Notes: generated by a model from the letters alone, not told the origin. A stretch of DNA of 5,738 nt from Akkermansiaceae bacterium (GCA_028293225.1 JAQGPE010000464.1:1-5738); one strand, 5' to 3'. Positions 1 to 5,738 are shown, numbered from the stretch's first letter. Translations and numbers: made by a program.

Positions 1-2
1 GC

Positions 3-149
3 GTTGCTCCCCTTTGGCACTCGTGGTCGCTGGCGGTGGATGCGGTTCTCAAGGGAAAAGACGGCTCTTCTCTTTCCGATGCCGCAGGGATCGAATTTCA
101 CCGCCTGCTGGTCGCCGCGCCCGACTGGTTTTCACAGCGGAGGCCATGA
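3..149 (+). CDS. C-terminal end of an unidentified protein (partial, 5' end outside window)
   Basis: The frame starting at base 3 is open from the window edge to a TGA at 147-149 and encodes 48 residues. It has a normal amino-acid mix (motifs such as LAVDAVLKGKDG and FHRLLVAAPDWF) rather than the Arg/Pro/Ser-rich character of the other frames here. I therefore read it as the tail of a + strand gene that begins upstream. No family is recognisable from so short a piece, and no function is proposed. No convincing terminator hairpin follows the stop. The alternative is that the whole stretch is non-coding, because nearby frames are also open by chance in this GC-rich DNA. Confidence 0.4.
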   Translation, partial: VAPLWHSWSLAVDAVLKGKDGSSLSDAAGIEFHRLLVAAPDWFSQRRP

Positions 150-423
150 CTCCCGGGACTGCGAGACAGTATTTCAGGGGGAAGGGAACTTGCTGATGGC
201 TCTGATTGAGGGTGTTGCCGGAGCCGAAGCATCTGTCCCACATTCTTCACCTCAGAAGCGTTCTTCTGTCTTCAATTCGGAAATCTCTGGATCCGTGCCA
301 AACGGATGCCAGGCACGTCAGCCCGCGCTTTGATCGCCTCGACCGCCATTTCATGGCAGCCCTTCACCTGGCCGCGACCATGATCCGGTTGCGACGAATG
401 TCGATTCAGGCTAGCCTGCCATC
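150..423. other. intergenic stretch without an intact gene
   Basis: Apart from the possible transposase fragment and a 12-base palindrome at its right end, I see no supported gene here on either strand. Open frames that cross it (for example to a stop at 331-333) give protein sequences with no domain character. Its texture is visibly less GC-biased than the genes downstream, as expected for relic or intergenic DNA. No tRNA, riboswitch or clear promoter was found. Confidence 0.5.
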
Positions 424-427
424 ATGA
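254..427 (+). pseudogene. possible degraded C-terminus of an IS5-type transposase
   Basis: The frame ending in TGA at 425-427 contains, at about 326-397, the string SPRFDRLDRHFMAALHLAAT followed by MIRLR. This resembles the C-terminal helix of IS5-family (IS427-like) DDE transposases, which often end in a pattern like RYDxLxxxFLAAxxLAAxxIWL followed by a stop. Here the expected Trp would be CGG (Arg), and a CGA codon stands where a stop might have been, which fits decay. No DDE catalytic region or upstream transposase sequence is visible in any frame, so only a fragment would remain; the left limit given is approximate. The reading overlaps the ATG at 424 by four bases. The family assignment is from memory of the pattern and is tentative. 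Confidence 0.33.
407..418. promoter_or_regulatory. perfect 12-base palindrome just upstream of the ATG at 424
   Basis: CAGGCTAGCCTG is a perfect inverted repeat without spacer and ends five bases before the start codon of the glycosidase-like gene. It occupies the place where a ribosome binding site would normally lie, and none is seen. It could be an operator, or the terminal sequence of the suspected insertion-sequence relic. It also carries the in-frame TAG (412-414) that fixes the downstream start. No regulator is identified. Confidence 0.3.
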
Positions 428-1820
428 AAAAGTGGTGTGGGCTACAGGCTTTGACTCTTGGGTTTGCAGTGCTGAGCGCCTCGATCGCCGCAGCCCAGGA
501 CACCGCTCCCGTTCCCGCAATTCCCACCAAGCTGAAGTTCTACGAAGGCGGGCACCTCGGCTCCAGCGAGTGGGTCGAGCTCCAGGACCAGGGCACCGTC
601 ACCTACCGGCATTCCATTCTACGCGATCACTTCGACGCCGACGAAAAAATCCCGGTCGACGCCGCAAAGTGGCAGGCGTTCCGGACCGCACTCGATCAGG
701 CCAAGGTCTGGGACTGGAAAGAGTTCTACTCGGATCCGCACATTTTCGATGGCTCGCAGTGGGAACTCACGGTGGAATACGCCGATCGCCGTATTTCCGT
801 CATGGGCAACAATGCCTGGCCGGACGACGAACAATATAGGCAGATGAAAGCAGGCCTGAAGGCTCTGACCGGCATCAACTTCGGCGGGCCGAGGCTCAAT
901 CTCCAGATGTTTAGTTATAGCCCCGGCGATCGCAAGCCGGCGATCCAGGGCGCCAGCGACACGACACGGGCTCCCCACGGGCTCGGAAATGTCTACGCCC
1001 CGGAAATCATGAACCGTCGCGCCCGCCTGATGATGTGGTTCGGCGGACAGGGTCAGGACGGGCACGACCGCATCCATCTGGCCATTTCCACGGACGGGGT
1101 GAAGTGGGAGCAGAAGGGCGTCGTGCTGGAGGACCCCGCCGCGAATCACGTGAATGACCCCTCCGTGGTGGAAAAGGACGGCACGCTCCACATGTTCTAT
1201 ACCCGGGCCGGCGCTGGAATCACCGACGAAATCGCCCTCGCGACCTCTCCCGACGGGGAGCACTGGGAGCAACGCGGCGTGGTCTTTCCCAGGGTCCGGA
1301 AGGCGCCTGGGACTCGCTGGCCGTCGGCCGGCCCTCGGTGCTCTATTCCGATGGACTGTTCCGCATGTGGTATGACGGCCGCAAGGATCTGCCCCTGGGA
1401 GCGCCGGACGACAAGGCGCCGAAGTCCGCCGACTCACACCGCTCCGTCGGCTATGCGACCTCCCCCGATGGCATCCACTGGGAACGCCGTACCAAGCCGG
1501 TGCTCGGTCACGATGCCGGCGGCGTTCACGTCTGCCGCTTCAAGGATCACCTCGCCATGGTCATCGAATCCCGCGACGGCACCCTGGCTTGCACCAGTGC
1601 TGACGGGATCACCTGGGGCAAACCTGAGATGCTCGCAAAGCGATTGGAGAAACAGCCCGTTTCAGAGGATTTCGGCCACGTCACCCCGTTTCTCCTGCCC
1701 GACTCCCTTGGCAACGGCGCCACTCTCTTCTACGGCGCTGCGTCGAAGAAGGCGTGGGACGGCAATGCCATCTGCCTGCTCAGACTCGGAGGGAAGGCGC
1801 AGGAGATCCTGCTGAAGTGA
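424..1820 (+). CDS. secreted glycosidase-like beta-propeller protein, interrupted by a frameshift
   Basis: The start is ATG 424; an in-frame TAG at 412-414 rules out an earlier start, and no Shine-Dalgarno is visible. Residues 1-24 form a signal peptide (MKKW, hydrophobic core, IAAA then Gln-Asp), so the product is exported. Residues about 36-152 form a separate N-terminal domain of unknown function (VWDWKEFY, DGSQWEL). From about residue 186 onward there are propeller repeats with the motif S-x-DG-x-x-W (STDGVKW, TSPDGEHW, TSPDGIHW, TSADGITW) and an NDPS motif (residues 244-247), as in five-bladed GH43/GH32/GH130-like folds. The zero frame carries this only to about residue 289 (base 1290). 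Homology-like sequence then continues in the -1 frame (GRPSVLYSDGLFRMWYDG) to TGA 1818-1820. Reconstruction gives about 465 residues. The zero frame runs on to TGA 1813-1815 as Arg/Pro/Ser-rich nonsense. Substrate and activity are unknown; a non-catalytic propeller is possible. Confidence 0.8.
1286..1294 (+). other. frameshift point inside the glycosidase-like gene
   Basis: The bases TTTCCCAGG lie where the sensible reading moves from frame 1 to frame 3. Rereading one base at 1290 gives Val-Phe-Pro, then Gln-Gly-Pro-Glu-Gly-Ala-Trp-Asp-Ser, which joins the two propeller parts without loss. This equals a one-base deletion, most simply a lost C from a CCCC run (1288-1290) or a lost G nearby. 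The TTT CCC run is not a canonical X-XXY-YYZ slippery heptamer in the zero frame, so mutation or a sequencing/assembly error is favoured over programmed frameshifting. Confidence 0.75.
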
Positions 1821-1872
1821 TGGCGGCAACGGAGGGGGGCACCTGTGGAAACGAAGCCTCTCCCACCGATTT

Positions 1873-1901
1873 TTGACAAACCCGGCTCCGGGCGGCATTG
1901 A
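1873..1901 (+). promoter_or_regulatory. candidate sigma70-like promoter for the PilT-like gene
   Basis: A perfect TTGACA (1873-1878) is followed after 17 bases by CATTGA (1896-1901), a poor -10 match. Transcription would start near 1908, about 20 bases before ATG 1928. The position between two same-strand genes 107 bases apart is right for a promoter. The weak -10 keeps confidence low, and promoter consensus in this phylum is not well known to me. Confidence 0.28.
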
Positions 1902-1927
1902 GAACATGTCCCTTCGCATTCCAGGCC

Positions 1928-3403
1928 ATGGCACTCATCGACACATTCCTGAAACTGATGGTGGAGAAGCGCGCCGAGCGGCTGGTGATCGTGTCCGACG
2001 CGGTCCCCTATCTCCTGAAAGCGGGCGAGCCGATCGAGCTGTCCATGCCTTCCCTGCGCGCCGACATGGTCCAGCGGGTCTGGCGGGAAATGAGCGGTCA
2101 GGAACCCGGCGTGGAACCCTCGGATCTGCGGCGCGAGGGGACCTTTCACGACGCGGAGGGGATCGGCTTTGGCTTTCACGTCCACCCTTCCGACGCCGAC
2201 TGCCGCATCGAGGTTCACGCCCTCGGCGCCACTCCGCCTTCTGAGCCAAGCGGCTTCGACGACGCTTTGGAAACCGCCGTGGCGGCCTTCACGCGCCCGC
2301 CCGAACCAAGCCCTTCTGAAGCGCCTGTGCACGCCCCCGCCGCCCGCTCCCCCATCGATCTGCTGGCCATCATCGACCAGGCGATGAGCGGCGAAACGTC
2401 CGACATTTTCTTCTCCACCGGCAAGCCCCCGCGGGTGCGGCGGAACAGCGCCATCGTCCGGCTCGACGTCGATGCCCCCACCAGCGCGCAAATCCTGCAA
2501 CTGTTGCCCGACGAACCCGCGCATCGTGAACTGGAGCGCAGCGGCAGCGCTGACTTCGCCGTGCGCTGGGAACTCTCCAGCGGCAGCCGCCGTTTCCGGA
2601 TCAATGTCTTCCGCCACCTCGACGGGCTCGCCGCGGCGCTGCGCCCGGTCCGCCAGCGCATCCCCTCGCTCGCCGAACTGGGGCTGCCGGAGTCACTGCT
2701 CGACCTGGTGAATTTCCCCAGCGGCCTCGTGCTGATCACCGGCACCTCCGGGTCGGGGAAATCGACCACTCTGGCCGCGCTGATCGACCACCTCAACCGG
2801 ACCCGCGCCCGCCATATCATCACCCTCGAGGACCCGGTCGAGTTCGAGCACCGCGAGGTCCAGTGCCTGATCCATCAGCGCGAGGTCGGGGCGAACATGG
2901 AAAGCTTCAGCACCGGCCTGCACGCCGCCCTGCGGGAAAATCCCGACGTGATCCTGCTCGGCGAGCTTCGCGACCTGGCCACCATTTCCGCCGCCTTGAC
3001 CGCCGCCGAAACCGGCCACCTGGTGCTGGCCACGTTGCACTCCGGCAGCGCCAGCTCCGCCATCGGCCGCATCGTCGATGTCTTCCCGGGCCACCAACAG
3101 GCCTTCATCCGGATCCAGCTCGCCTCGTCGCTGCGGGCCGTGCTTTCCCAGCGCCTGGTGCCCACCCGCAGCAAGGGCGTCATCCCCGCCATCGAGAAGC
3201 TGCTCGTCACTCCAGGCATCGCGAATGGCATCCGCGAGGGCCACGACCACCACATCCGCAATGCCATGCTGACCGGCTCCGAAGAGGGCATGATCACCCT
3301 GGAGCGCTCGCTCGCTTCCCTGGTGAAGAAGGGCACGATCGACCGCGAGACCGCCGTCCGCTACGCCGTGGACCAGAAGGCGCTCTCGCACCTGCTGGAG
3401 TGA
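1928..3403 (+). CDS. PilT-like type IV pilus ATPase with an extra N-terminal domain
   Basis: This 491-residue protein belongs to the PilT/secretion ATPase family, the cytoplasmic hexameric motors that depolymerise type IV pili and drive twitching motility. Visible core motifs are Walker A GTSGSGKST (272-280), an Asp box with LEDPVEF (300-306), a Walker B region DVILLGELRD (340-349), a His box TGHLVLATLHS (362-372), and a PilT-type C-terminal segment IANGIREG (431-438) followed by TGSEEGM and LVKKGTI. There is no tetra-Cys zinc motif as in PilB extension ATPases, so retraction type is favoured. The usual PilT N-terminal domain lies at about 143-248 (SDIFFSTGKPP, RRFRINVF). Residues 1-100 look like a diverged second copy, joined by a Pro/Ala-rich linker (about 101-140), which explains the length compared with about 350-370 for PilT. 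ATG 1928 was chosen over TTG 1898; an in-frame TGA lies at 1874-1876. No pilus genes are adjacent, so its exact partner is unknown. Confidence 0.92.
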   Translation: MALIDTFLKLMVEKRAERLVIVSDAVPYLLKAGEPIELSMPSLRADMVQRVWREMSGQEPGVEPSDLRREGTFHDAEGIGFGFHVHPSDADCRIEVHALGATPPSEPSGFDDALETAVAAFTRPPEPSPSEAPVHAPAARSPIDLLAIIDQAMSGETSDIFFSTGKPPRVRRNSAIVRLDVDAPTSAQILQLLPDEPAHRELERSGSADFAVRWELSSGSRRFRINVFRHLDGLAAALRPVRQRIPSLAELGLPESLLDLVNFPSGLVLITGTSGSGKSTTLAALIDHLNRTRARHIITLEDPVEFEHREVQCLIHQREVGANMESFSTGLHAALRENPDVILLGELRDLATISAALTAAETGHLVLATLHSGSASSAIGRIVDVFPGHQQAFIRIQLASSLRAVLSQRLVPTRSKGVIPAIEKLLVTPGIANGIREGHDHHIRNAMLTGSEEGMITLERSLASLVKKGTIDRETAVRYAVDQKALSHLLE

Positions 3404-3407
3404 AATG

Positions 3408-3434
3408 CAAAGAGCCCCGAAGGGGCGAAATGAG
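3408..3434. repeat. dispersed hairpin repeat, copy 1; possible terminator between convergent genes
   Basis: Four bases after the PilT-like stop lies a 27-base element that matches 5706-5732 at 24 of 27 positions. Its core is a hairpin of GCCCC (3414-3418), loop GAA, and GGGGC (3422-3426), followed by the shared GAAATGAG. It fills most of the 44-base gap between two convergent genes. Read on the - strand, the hairpin is followed by TCTTTGCATTT, so it could end the leftward transcript; on the + strand no T run follows. After 3434 the similarity to copy 2 fades, so this copy may be a truncated form of a longer repeat. Confidence 0.7.
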
Positions 3435-3447
3435 CCGTCTCTTCCCC

Positions 3448-3624
3448 TCACCGGTCACCCACGCCGACCCGCACGCCGTGAGTCGCAGCTTGGACCTCGA
3501 CCTTGTCCGGATTGCCGTCCGCCGCCGGAGTTGTCTTGAACGAGCCGGAACCCGCAAAGGCGGAGACCGAGCAGCTGGACAGAACGAGCAACGGCAGTAG
3601 CAGCAGGCAGAGCAGCTTCTTCAT
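3448..3624 (-). CDS. small putative lipoprotein (58 residues)
   Basis: Reading leftward from ATG (3624-3622) to TGA (3450-3448) gives 58 residues. The N-terminus is a textbook lipoprotein signal: MKK, a Leu-rich core, and the lipobox LSSC with Cys at residue 18. The mature part would be about 41 residues, Gly/Ser/Thr-rich at first, then NPDKVEVQA, ending in VGVGDR. It should be exported by Sec, lipidated at Cys18 and held in the inner or outer membrane; Ser at +2 would favour the outer membrane if Lol rules apply. It starts 15 bases after the stop of the PEP-CTERM gene on the same strand, so co-transcription is likely. Only a distant AGG could serve as ribosome binding site. I do not recognise a family. 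A toxin-like or entericidin-like role is conceivable but unsupported. Confidence 0.68.
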   Translation of the reverse strand: MKKLLCLLLLPLLVLSSCSVSAFAGSGSFKTTPAADGNPDKVEVQAATHGVRVGVGDR

Positions 3625-3639
3625 GGCGCGCAGCCTAGC

Positions 3640-4530
3640 TCAGTTCCGCCGTCTTCTCAACAACAGCGGAATCCCCGCCGCCAGTCCCAGCAGCGCGGAG
3701 GAGGCCTCCGGCACCGTCTGCCTGAAGACATACAGCACCGGTGACTCCGAGGTGATGTAGAGATTCCCCGCATCGTCCATGGTCACGCCTTCCAGGTTGT
3801 TCTTGCCCAGAAAGGACAGGTCCAGCGTGCCGAGCACCTGGCCGGAGCGGTTGACCTCGACCAGCTTGTTCGACTGTTGGCTGATGATCAGGAAATTCTG
3901 CCCCTCCGGCTTCTGGTCAAAGGCGTGGGAGTTCGACAATGCATAGATGTCGGAGAGATCGCCCAGGCCCAGCCCGGCAGGACTGAAGGGATTGGTGATC
4001 ACGGAAGTACCACCGCCGGCGTAGTTCTGCACCTGGTAGATCGCCTGGTTGTTCTTCTCCTTCACCGCCCACAGGTCGCCGGTCAACGGGTCCAGGGTCA
4101 GACCCTCGATGCCGTCGTTGTTGGCGAAGGGTCCCAGCGCCAGCGGCGAGGAAGCCGACTGAAAAGCCACGCCGCCATCCGCATACGTGACGCGGTCGAT
4201 GGTCTGGATGCGCTCCTCGGCGATCAGGAATTTACCAGGACTGTAGTAGGCCAGCGCCTCCGTGTCGGCAAAGCCGCTCAGGCCCATGCTGCCGCGGTAC
4301 TGCCCGGTCAGGCCGACCTCGACGATGTAGTTCGCCGTGTCCCCCATGACGTAGAGGCTGTTGGTCGAGCGGTCGTAGGCGATGCCGGAGGTCTCCGCGG
4401 CCTCCGGCGTGGGCAGCGCATACTGCCCGGCCAGTGTGTAGGTGGAGAGCGAAATGGCGGCGCCTGCGGGAGCCGCCAGCAACAGCAACGGCAGCAGTGA
4501 GGCGAAGGGGAGAAAGCGGGAGGTTTTCAT
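3640..4530 (-). CDS. PEP-CTERM protein with SdiA-regulated (YjiK-like) beta-propeller
   Basis: This 296-residue exported protein begins with a signal peptide (residues 1-24: MKTSR, Leu-rich core, APAGA cut before AIS). The body has propeller-like repeats: SGIAYD (48-53), DTEALAYY (89-96), GIEGLTLDP (140-148), DLSDIYAL (191-198) and LEGVTMDDAGNLYITSE (246-262). The last is typical of the SdiA-regulated/YjiK family; esterase-like phytase propellers are a close alternative. The C-terminus is a PEP-CTERM sorting tail: Val-Pro-Glu-Ala (273-276), a hydrophobic helix, then four Arg and Asn (292-296). In organisms with an exosortase this tail directs transit across or attachment at the envelope and is removed. 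Start ATG 4530 gives the intact signal peptide; no good ribosome binding site precedes it. The gene lies 37 bases downstream of the M42 peptidase gene. The ligand or activity is unknown. Confidence 0.88.
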   Translation of the reverse strand: MKTSRFLPFASLLPLLLLAAPAGAAISLSTYTLAGQYALPTPEAAETSGIAYDRSTNSLYVMGDTANYIVEVGLTGQYRGSMGLSGFADTEALAYYSPGKFLIAEERIQTIDRVTYADGGVAFQSASSPLALGPFANNDGIEGLTLDPLTGDLWAVKEKNNQAIYQVQNYAGGGTSVITNPFSPAGLGLGDLSDIYALSNSHAFDQKPEGQNFLIISQQSNKLVEVNRSGQVLGTLDLSFLGKNNLEGVTMDDAGNLYITSESPVLYVFRQTVPEASSALLGLAAGIPLLLRRRRN

Positions 4531-4567
4531 CTTCGAGGGGTTTTCGGGAGTTCCGGACCGGGCCGGA

Positions 4568-5647
4568 TCACAGATACTGGGTCAGGCCTTTCACCACAGC
4601 CTCATCCAGGCGGCGCGCGAGGGCGACGGTCAGGGCGACCAGGTGCAGCTGGTCGTCGATGTCGATCACCGCATTGTGAGAGTGGATGTAGCGGGCCGGA
4701 ACGCCGAGCACCACGGAGGGGATGCCCTCGTTGGCCAGGTGGAAGGAGCCGGCATCGGTGCCGCCGCTGCGGCGCACCGTGACCTGGTGCGGGATGTTCT
4801 CCTCGCGCGCGGTGCGGATCGCCAGCTCGGCCAAGCGCGGATTCATGATCGCGCTCGGGTCGTAGAGCCGGATCTGCACACCCCCGCCGAGACGGCCCTG
4901 GCTGTCGGCGCGGGAAAAGCCCGGCGTGTCATCGGCAGGCGGACCCTCCAGCACGATCGCCACGTCCGGCTTGACGAAATGGGCGGCCGTCTTGGCCCCG
5001 CGCAGGCCGACCTCTTCCTGGACCGTGCCGGCCAGGATCAGGTGGTTCGGGTGCGGTCCGCCGGCCAGGATCTGGCCGGCCTGGATCGCCCCGGCCATGC
5101 CGACGCGGTTGTCGAAAGCCTTGGCCAGGTAGTAGCCGGGCTTTTCCATGGCGGTGAAGGCGGACAGCGGCGCGACCGGATCGCCCAGGGAAATGCCGAA
5201 CTCGCTCTCGACCTCGTGCCGCGAGGCGCCGCCGACATCCACGAACATCTGGTCGATGGTCATGACTTGCTTGCGGACGGCTTCCGGCAGGAAATGCGGA
5301 GGCTTTGAGGAAATGACGCCGAGGATCTTTTTGCCGCTGCGGGTGCGGATTTCGACCCGCTGAGCCAGCAGCACGTGCTCCCACCAGCCGCCGACCGGCT
5401 GGATCTGCAGGAAGCCGTCGTGGGTGATGTTCTGCACCAGGAAGCCGACCTCATCCATGTGCCCGGCGATCAGGACCCGCGGCCCGGCGCCCGGCAACTC
5501 GCAGAAGACCGAACCGGTCCGGTCGGTGGACAGCGCGCCGTACTCCCTGAGCTCGCGGGCGAAGATGGACCGGACCTCTTCCTCATGACCCGAAACCGAG
5601 TGGGCCTCCGTCAATTCCTGCAACAGGGAAACAGCCTTTGCGTGCAC
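4568..5647 (-). CDS. M42-family metallopeptidase (FrvX/glutamyl aminopeptidase-like)
   Basis: This 359-residue protein matches the usual length and layout of M42 dinuclear-metal aminopeptidases, cytoplasmic tetrahedral assemblies that trim peptides. These are also often annotated as endoglucanase or FrvX/YsdC homologues. The expected metal and catalytic residues are present: H63 and D65 in AGHMDEVG, D179 in KAFDNRVG, E211 (general base) and E212 in TVQEEVGLRGA, E234 in VLEGPPADD, and H322 in RYIHS. The C-terminal GGTDAGSFHLANEGIPS block is also typical. An acidic E at position 234 in an EG-x-x-A-x-D context is common in the FrvX-like branch. There is no signal peptide. The start is GTG 5647-5645; an in-frame TAG four codons upstream (5659-5657) excludes an earlier one. 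No Shine-Dalgarno is present; a perfect inverted repeat lies there instead. It is the first gene of the leftward cluster. Confidence 0.93.
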   Translation of the reverse strand: MHAKAVSLLQELTEAHSVSGHEEEVRSIFARELREYGALSTDRTGSVFCELPGAGPRVLIAGHMDEVGFLVQNITHDGFLQIQPVGGWWEHVLLAQRVEIRTRSGKKILGVISSKPPHFLPEAVRKQVMTIDQMFVDVGGASRHEVESEFGISLGDPVAPLSAFTAMEKPGYYLAKAFDNRVGMAGAIQAGQILAGGPHPNHLILAGTVQEEVGLRGAKTAAHFVKPDVAIVLEGPPADDTPGFSRADSQGRLGGGVQIRLYDPSAIMNPRLAELAIRTAREENIPHQVTVRRSGGTDAGSFHLANEGIPSVVLGVPARYIHSHNAVIDIDDQLHLVALTVALARRLDEAVVKGLTQYL

Positions 5648-5650
5648 GGA

Positions 5651-5666
5651 GTGACGCTAACGTCAC
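5651..5666. promoter_or_regulatory. perfect inverted repeat next to the M42 peptidase start (possible operator or leader hairpin)
   Basis: GTGACG, spacer CTAA, CGTCAC is a 6+6 base perfect inverted repeat that ends three bases from the GTG start codon at 5647. It covers the place where the ribosome would bind, so as RNA it could form a short stem over the initiation region, and as DNA it could bind a dimeric regulator. No regulator gene is present in the window, and no clear -35/-10 pair was found between here and 5738. Confidence 0.4.
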
Positions 5667-5705
5667 GGGTGCTGAAGGCAATGCGGATCGGGTGGAGGCG
5701 GAGTT

Positions 5706-5738
5706 CAAAGAGCGCCGCAGGTGCGAAATGAGACAGCC
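5706..5738. repeat. dispersed hairpin repeat, copy 2 (runs into the window edge)
   Basis: This copy has the same orientation as the one at 3408-3434. It contains GCGCC (5712-5716), loop GCA and GGTGC (5720-5724), then GAAATGAG and ACAGCC to the window end. The stem keeps five pairs: the third C-G pair of copy 1 is replaced by G-T, changed on both sides, and the loop differs by one base. Conservation of the flanks (CAAAGA before, GAAATGAG after) shows a true repeat rather than two chance hairpins. The final ACAGCC suggests that the element continues beyond the window. It lies about 59 bases upstream of the M42 start. Confidence 0.7.

Noticed and set aside
291..307. Inverted repeat ATCCG/CGGAT
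   Set aside because: Only five pairs around a seven-base loop, with no T run and no flanking gene logic.
4..333. Open frame of 109 residues at the left edge
   Set aside because: Its composition is irregular (Trp/Arg/Ser clusters) with no domain. The frame-3 reading to the stop at 147-149 looks more protein-like over the same stretch.
389..417. Promoter with TTGCGA, 17 bases, TAGCCT before ATG 424
   Set aside because: Each box matches only about half of the consensus, and the -10 would sit within seven bases of the start codon. The TAGCCT is part of the palindrome.
1281..1300. Programmed -1 ribosomal frameshift in the glycosidase-like gene
   Set aside because: The TTT CCC run is not a canonical slippery heptamer in the zero frame, no clear downstream stem or pseudoknot is evident, and such proteins are not known to need recoding. 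A one-base deletion is simpler.
619..1437. Long open frame on the - strand (272 residues)
   Set aside because: It is antisense to the propeller gene; its residue mix is that of a GC-rich shadow frame, with no domain motifs.
1898..1927. Upstream TTG start for the PilT-like gene
   Set aside because: It would add ten residues (MRTCPFAFQA) with no similarity to PilT N-termini and would lie before the predicted transcription start. ATG 1928 is favoured.
1730..2617. Long open frame on the - strand (295 residues)
   Set aside because: It lies opposite the propeller gene end and the PilT-like gene, is rich in Gly/Ala/Arg with no recognisable motif, and overlaps well-supported coding sequence.
4531..4567. 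Inverted repeat TCCGG/CCGGA between the M42 and PEP-CTERM genes as a terminator
   Set aside because: The stem is only five pairs and no T run follows on the - strand. It is likely chance in GC-rich DNA.
4442..5308. Long open frame on the + strand (288 residues)
   Set aside because: It is antisense to the M42 gene, whose catalytic residues are all present; the + strand reading is a mirror of that codon bias.

Overview
The window looks like chromosomal DNA of a GC-rich Gram-negative bacterium, most likely a member of Verrucomicrobiota. This rests on a short C-terminal PEP-CTERM tail (Val-Pro-Glu-Ala, a hydrophobic stretch, then four Arg), a PilT-type type IV pilus ATPase, generally poor Shine-Dalgarno sequences, and a dispersed hairpin repeat of a kind I associate with Verrucomicrobia and Planctomycetes. 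The assignment is an inference, not a database match.

Left part, + strand. Bases 3-149 appear to be the C-terminal end of a gene that starts outside the window. Bases 150-423 hold no intact gene, but the reading frame ending at 427 resembles the degraded C-terminus of an IS5-type transposase. Next comes a secreted glycosidase-like beta-propeller protein (424-1820). It is split by an apparent one-base deletion near 1288-1293. The zero frame stays open by chance to 1815, so a naive call would carry a wrong C-terminal third. A PilT-like ATPase follows (1928-3403), with what looks like a second, degenerate copy of the PilT N-terminal domain ahead of the normal one.

Right part, - strand. Three genes run leftward: an M42-family metallopeptidase (5647-4568), a PEP-CTERM-anchored SdiA-regulated/YjiK-like beta-propeller (4530-3640), and a 58-residue putative lipoprotein (3624-3448). 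Gaps of 37 and 15 bases make one transcript plausible. The functions do not form an obvious pathway beyond a shared cell-envelope theme (two exported proteins next to a cytoplasmic peptidase).

This leftward block is bracketed by two same-orientation copies of a hairpin repeat (3408-3434 and 5706-5732; 24 of 27 bases identical). One change is base-pair preserving. I see no CRISPR array, tRNA, rRNA, phage module, or defence or biosynthetic system. The points most worth a second look are the repeat pair, the duplicated PilT N-terminal domain, the frameshift, the small lipoprotein gene and the palindromes that abut two start codons.
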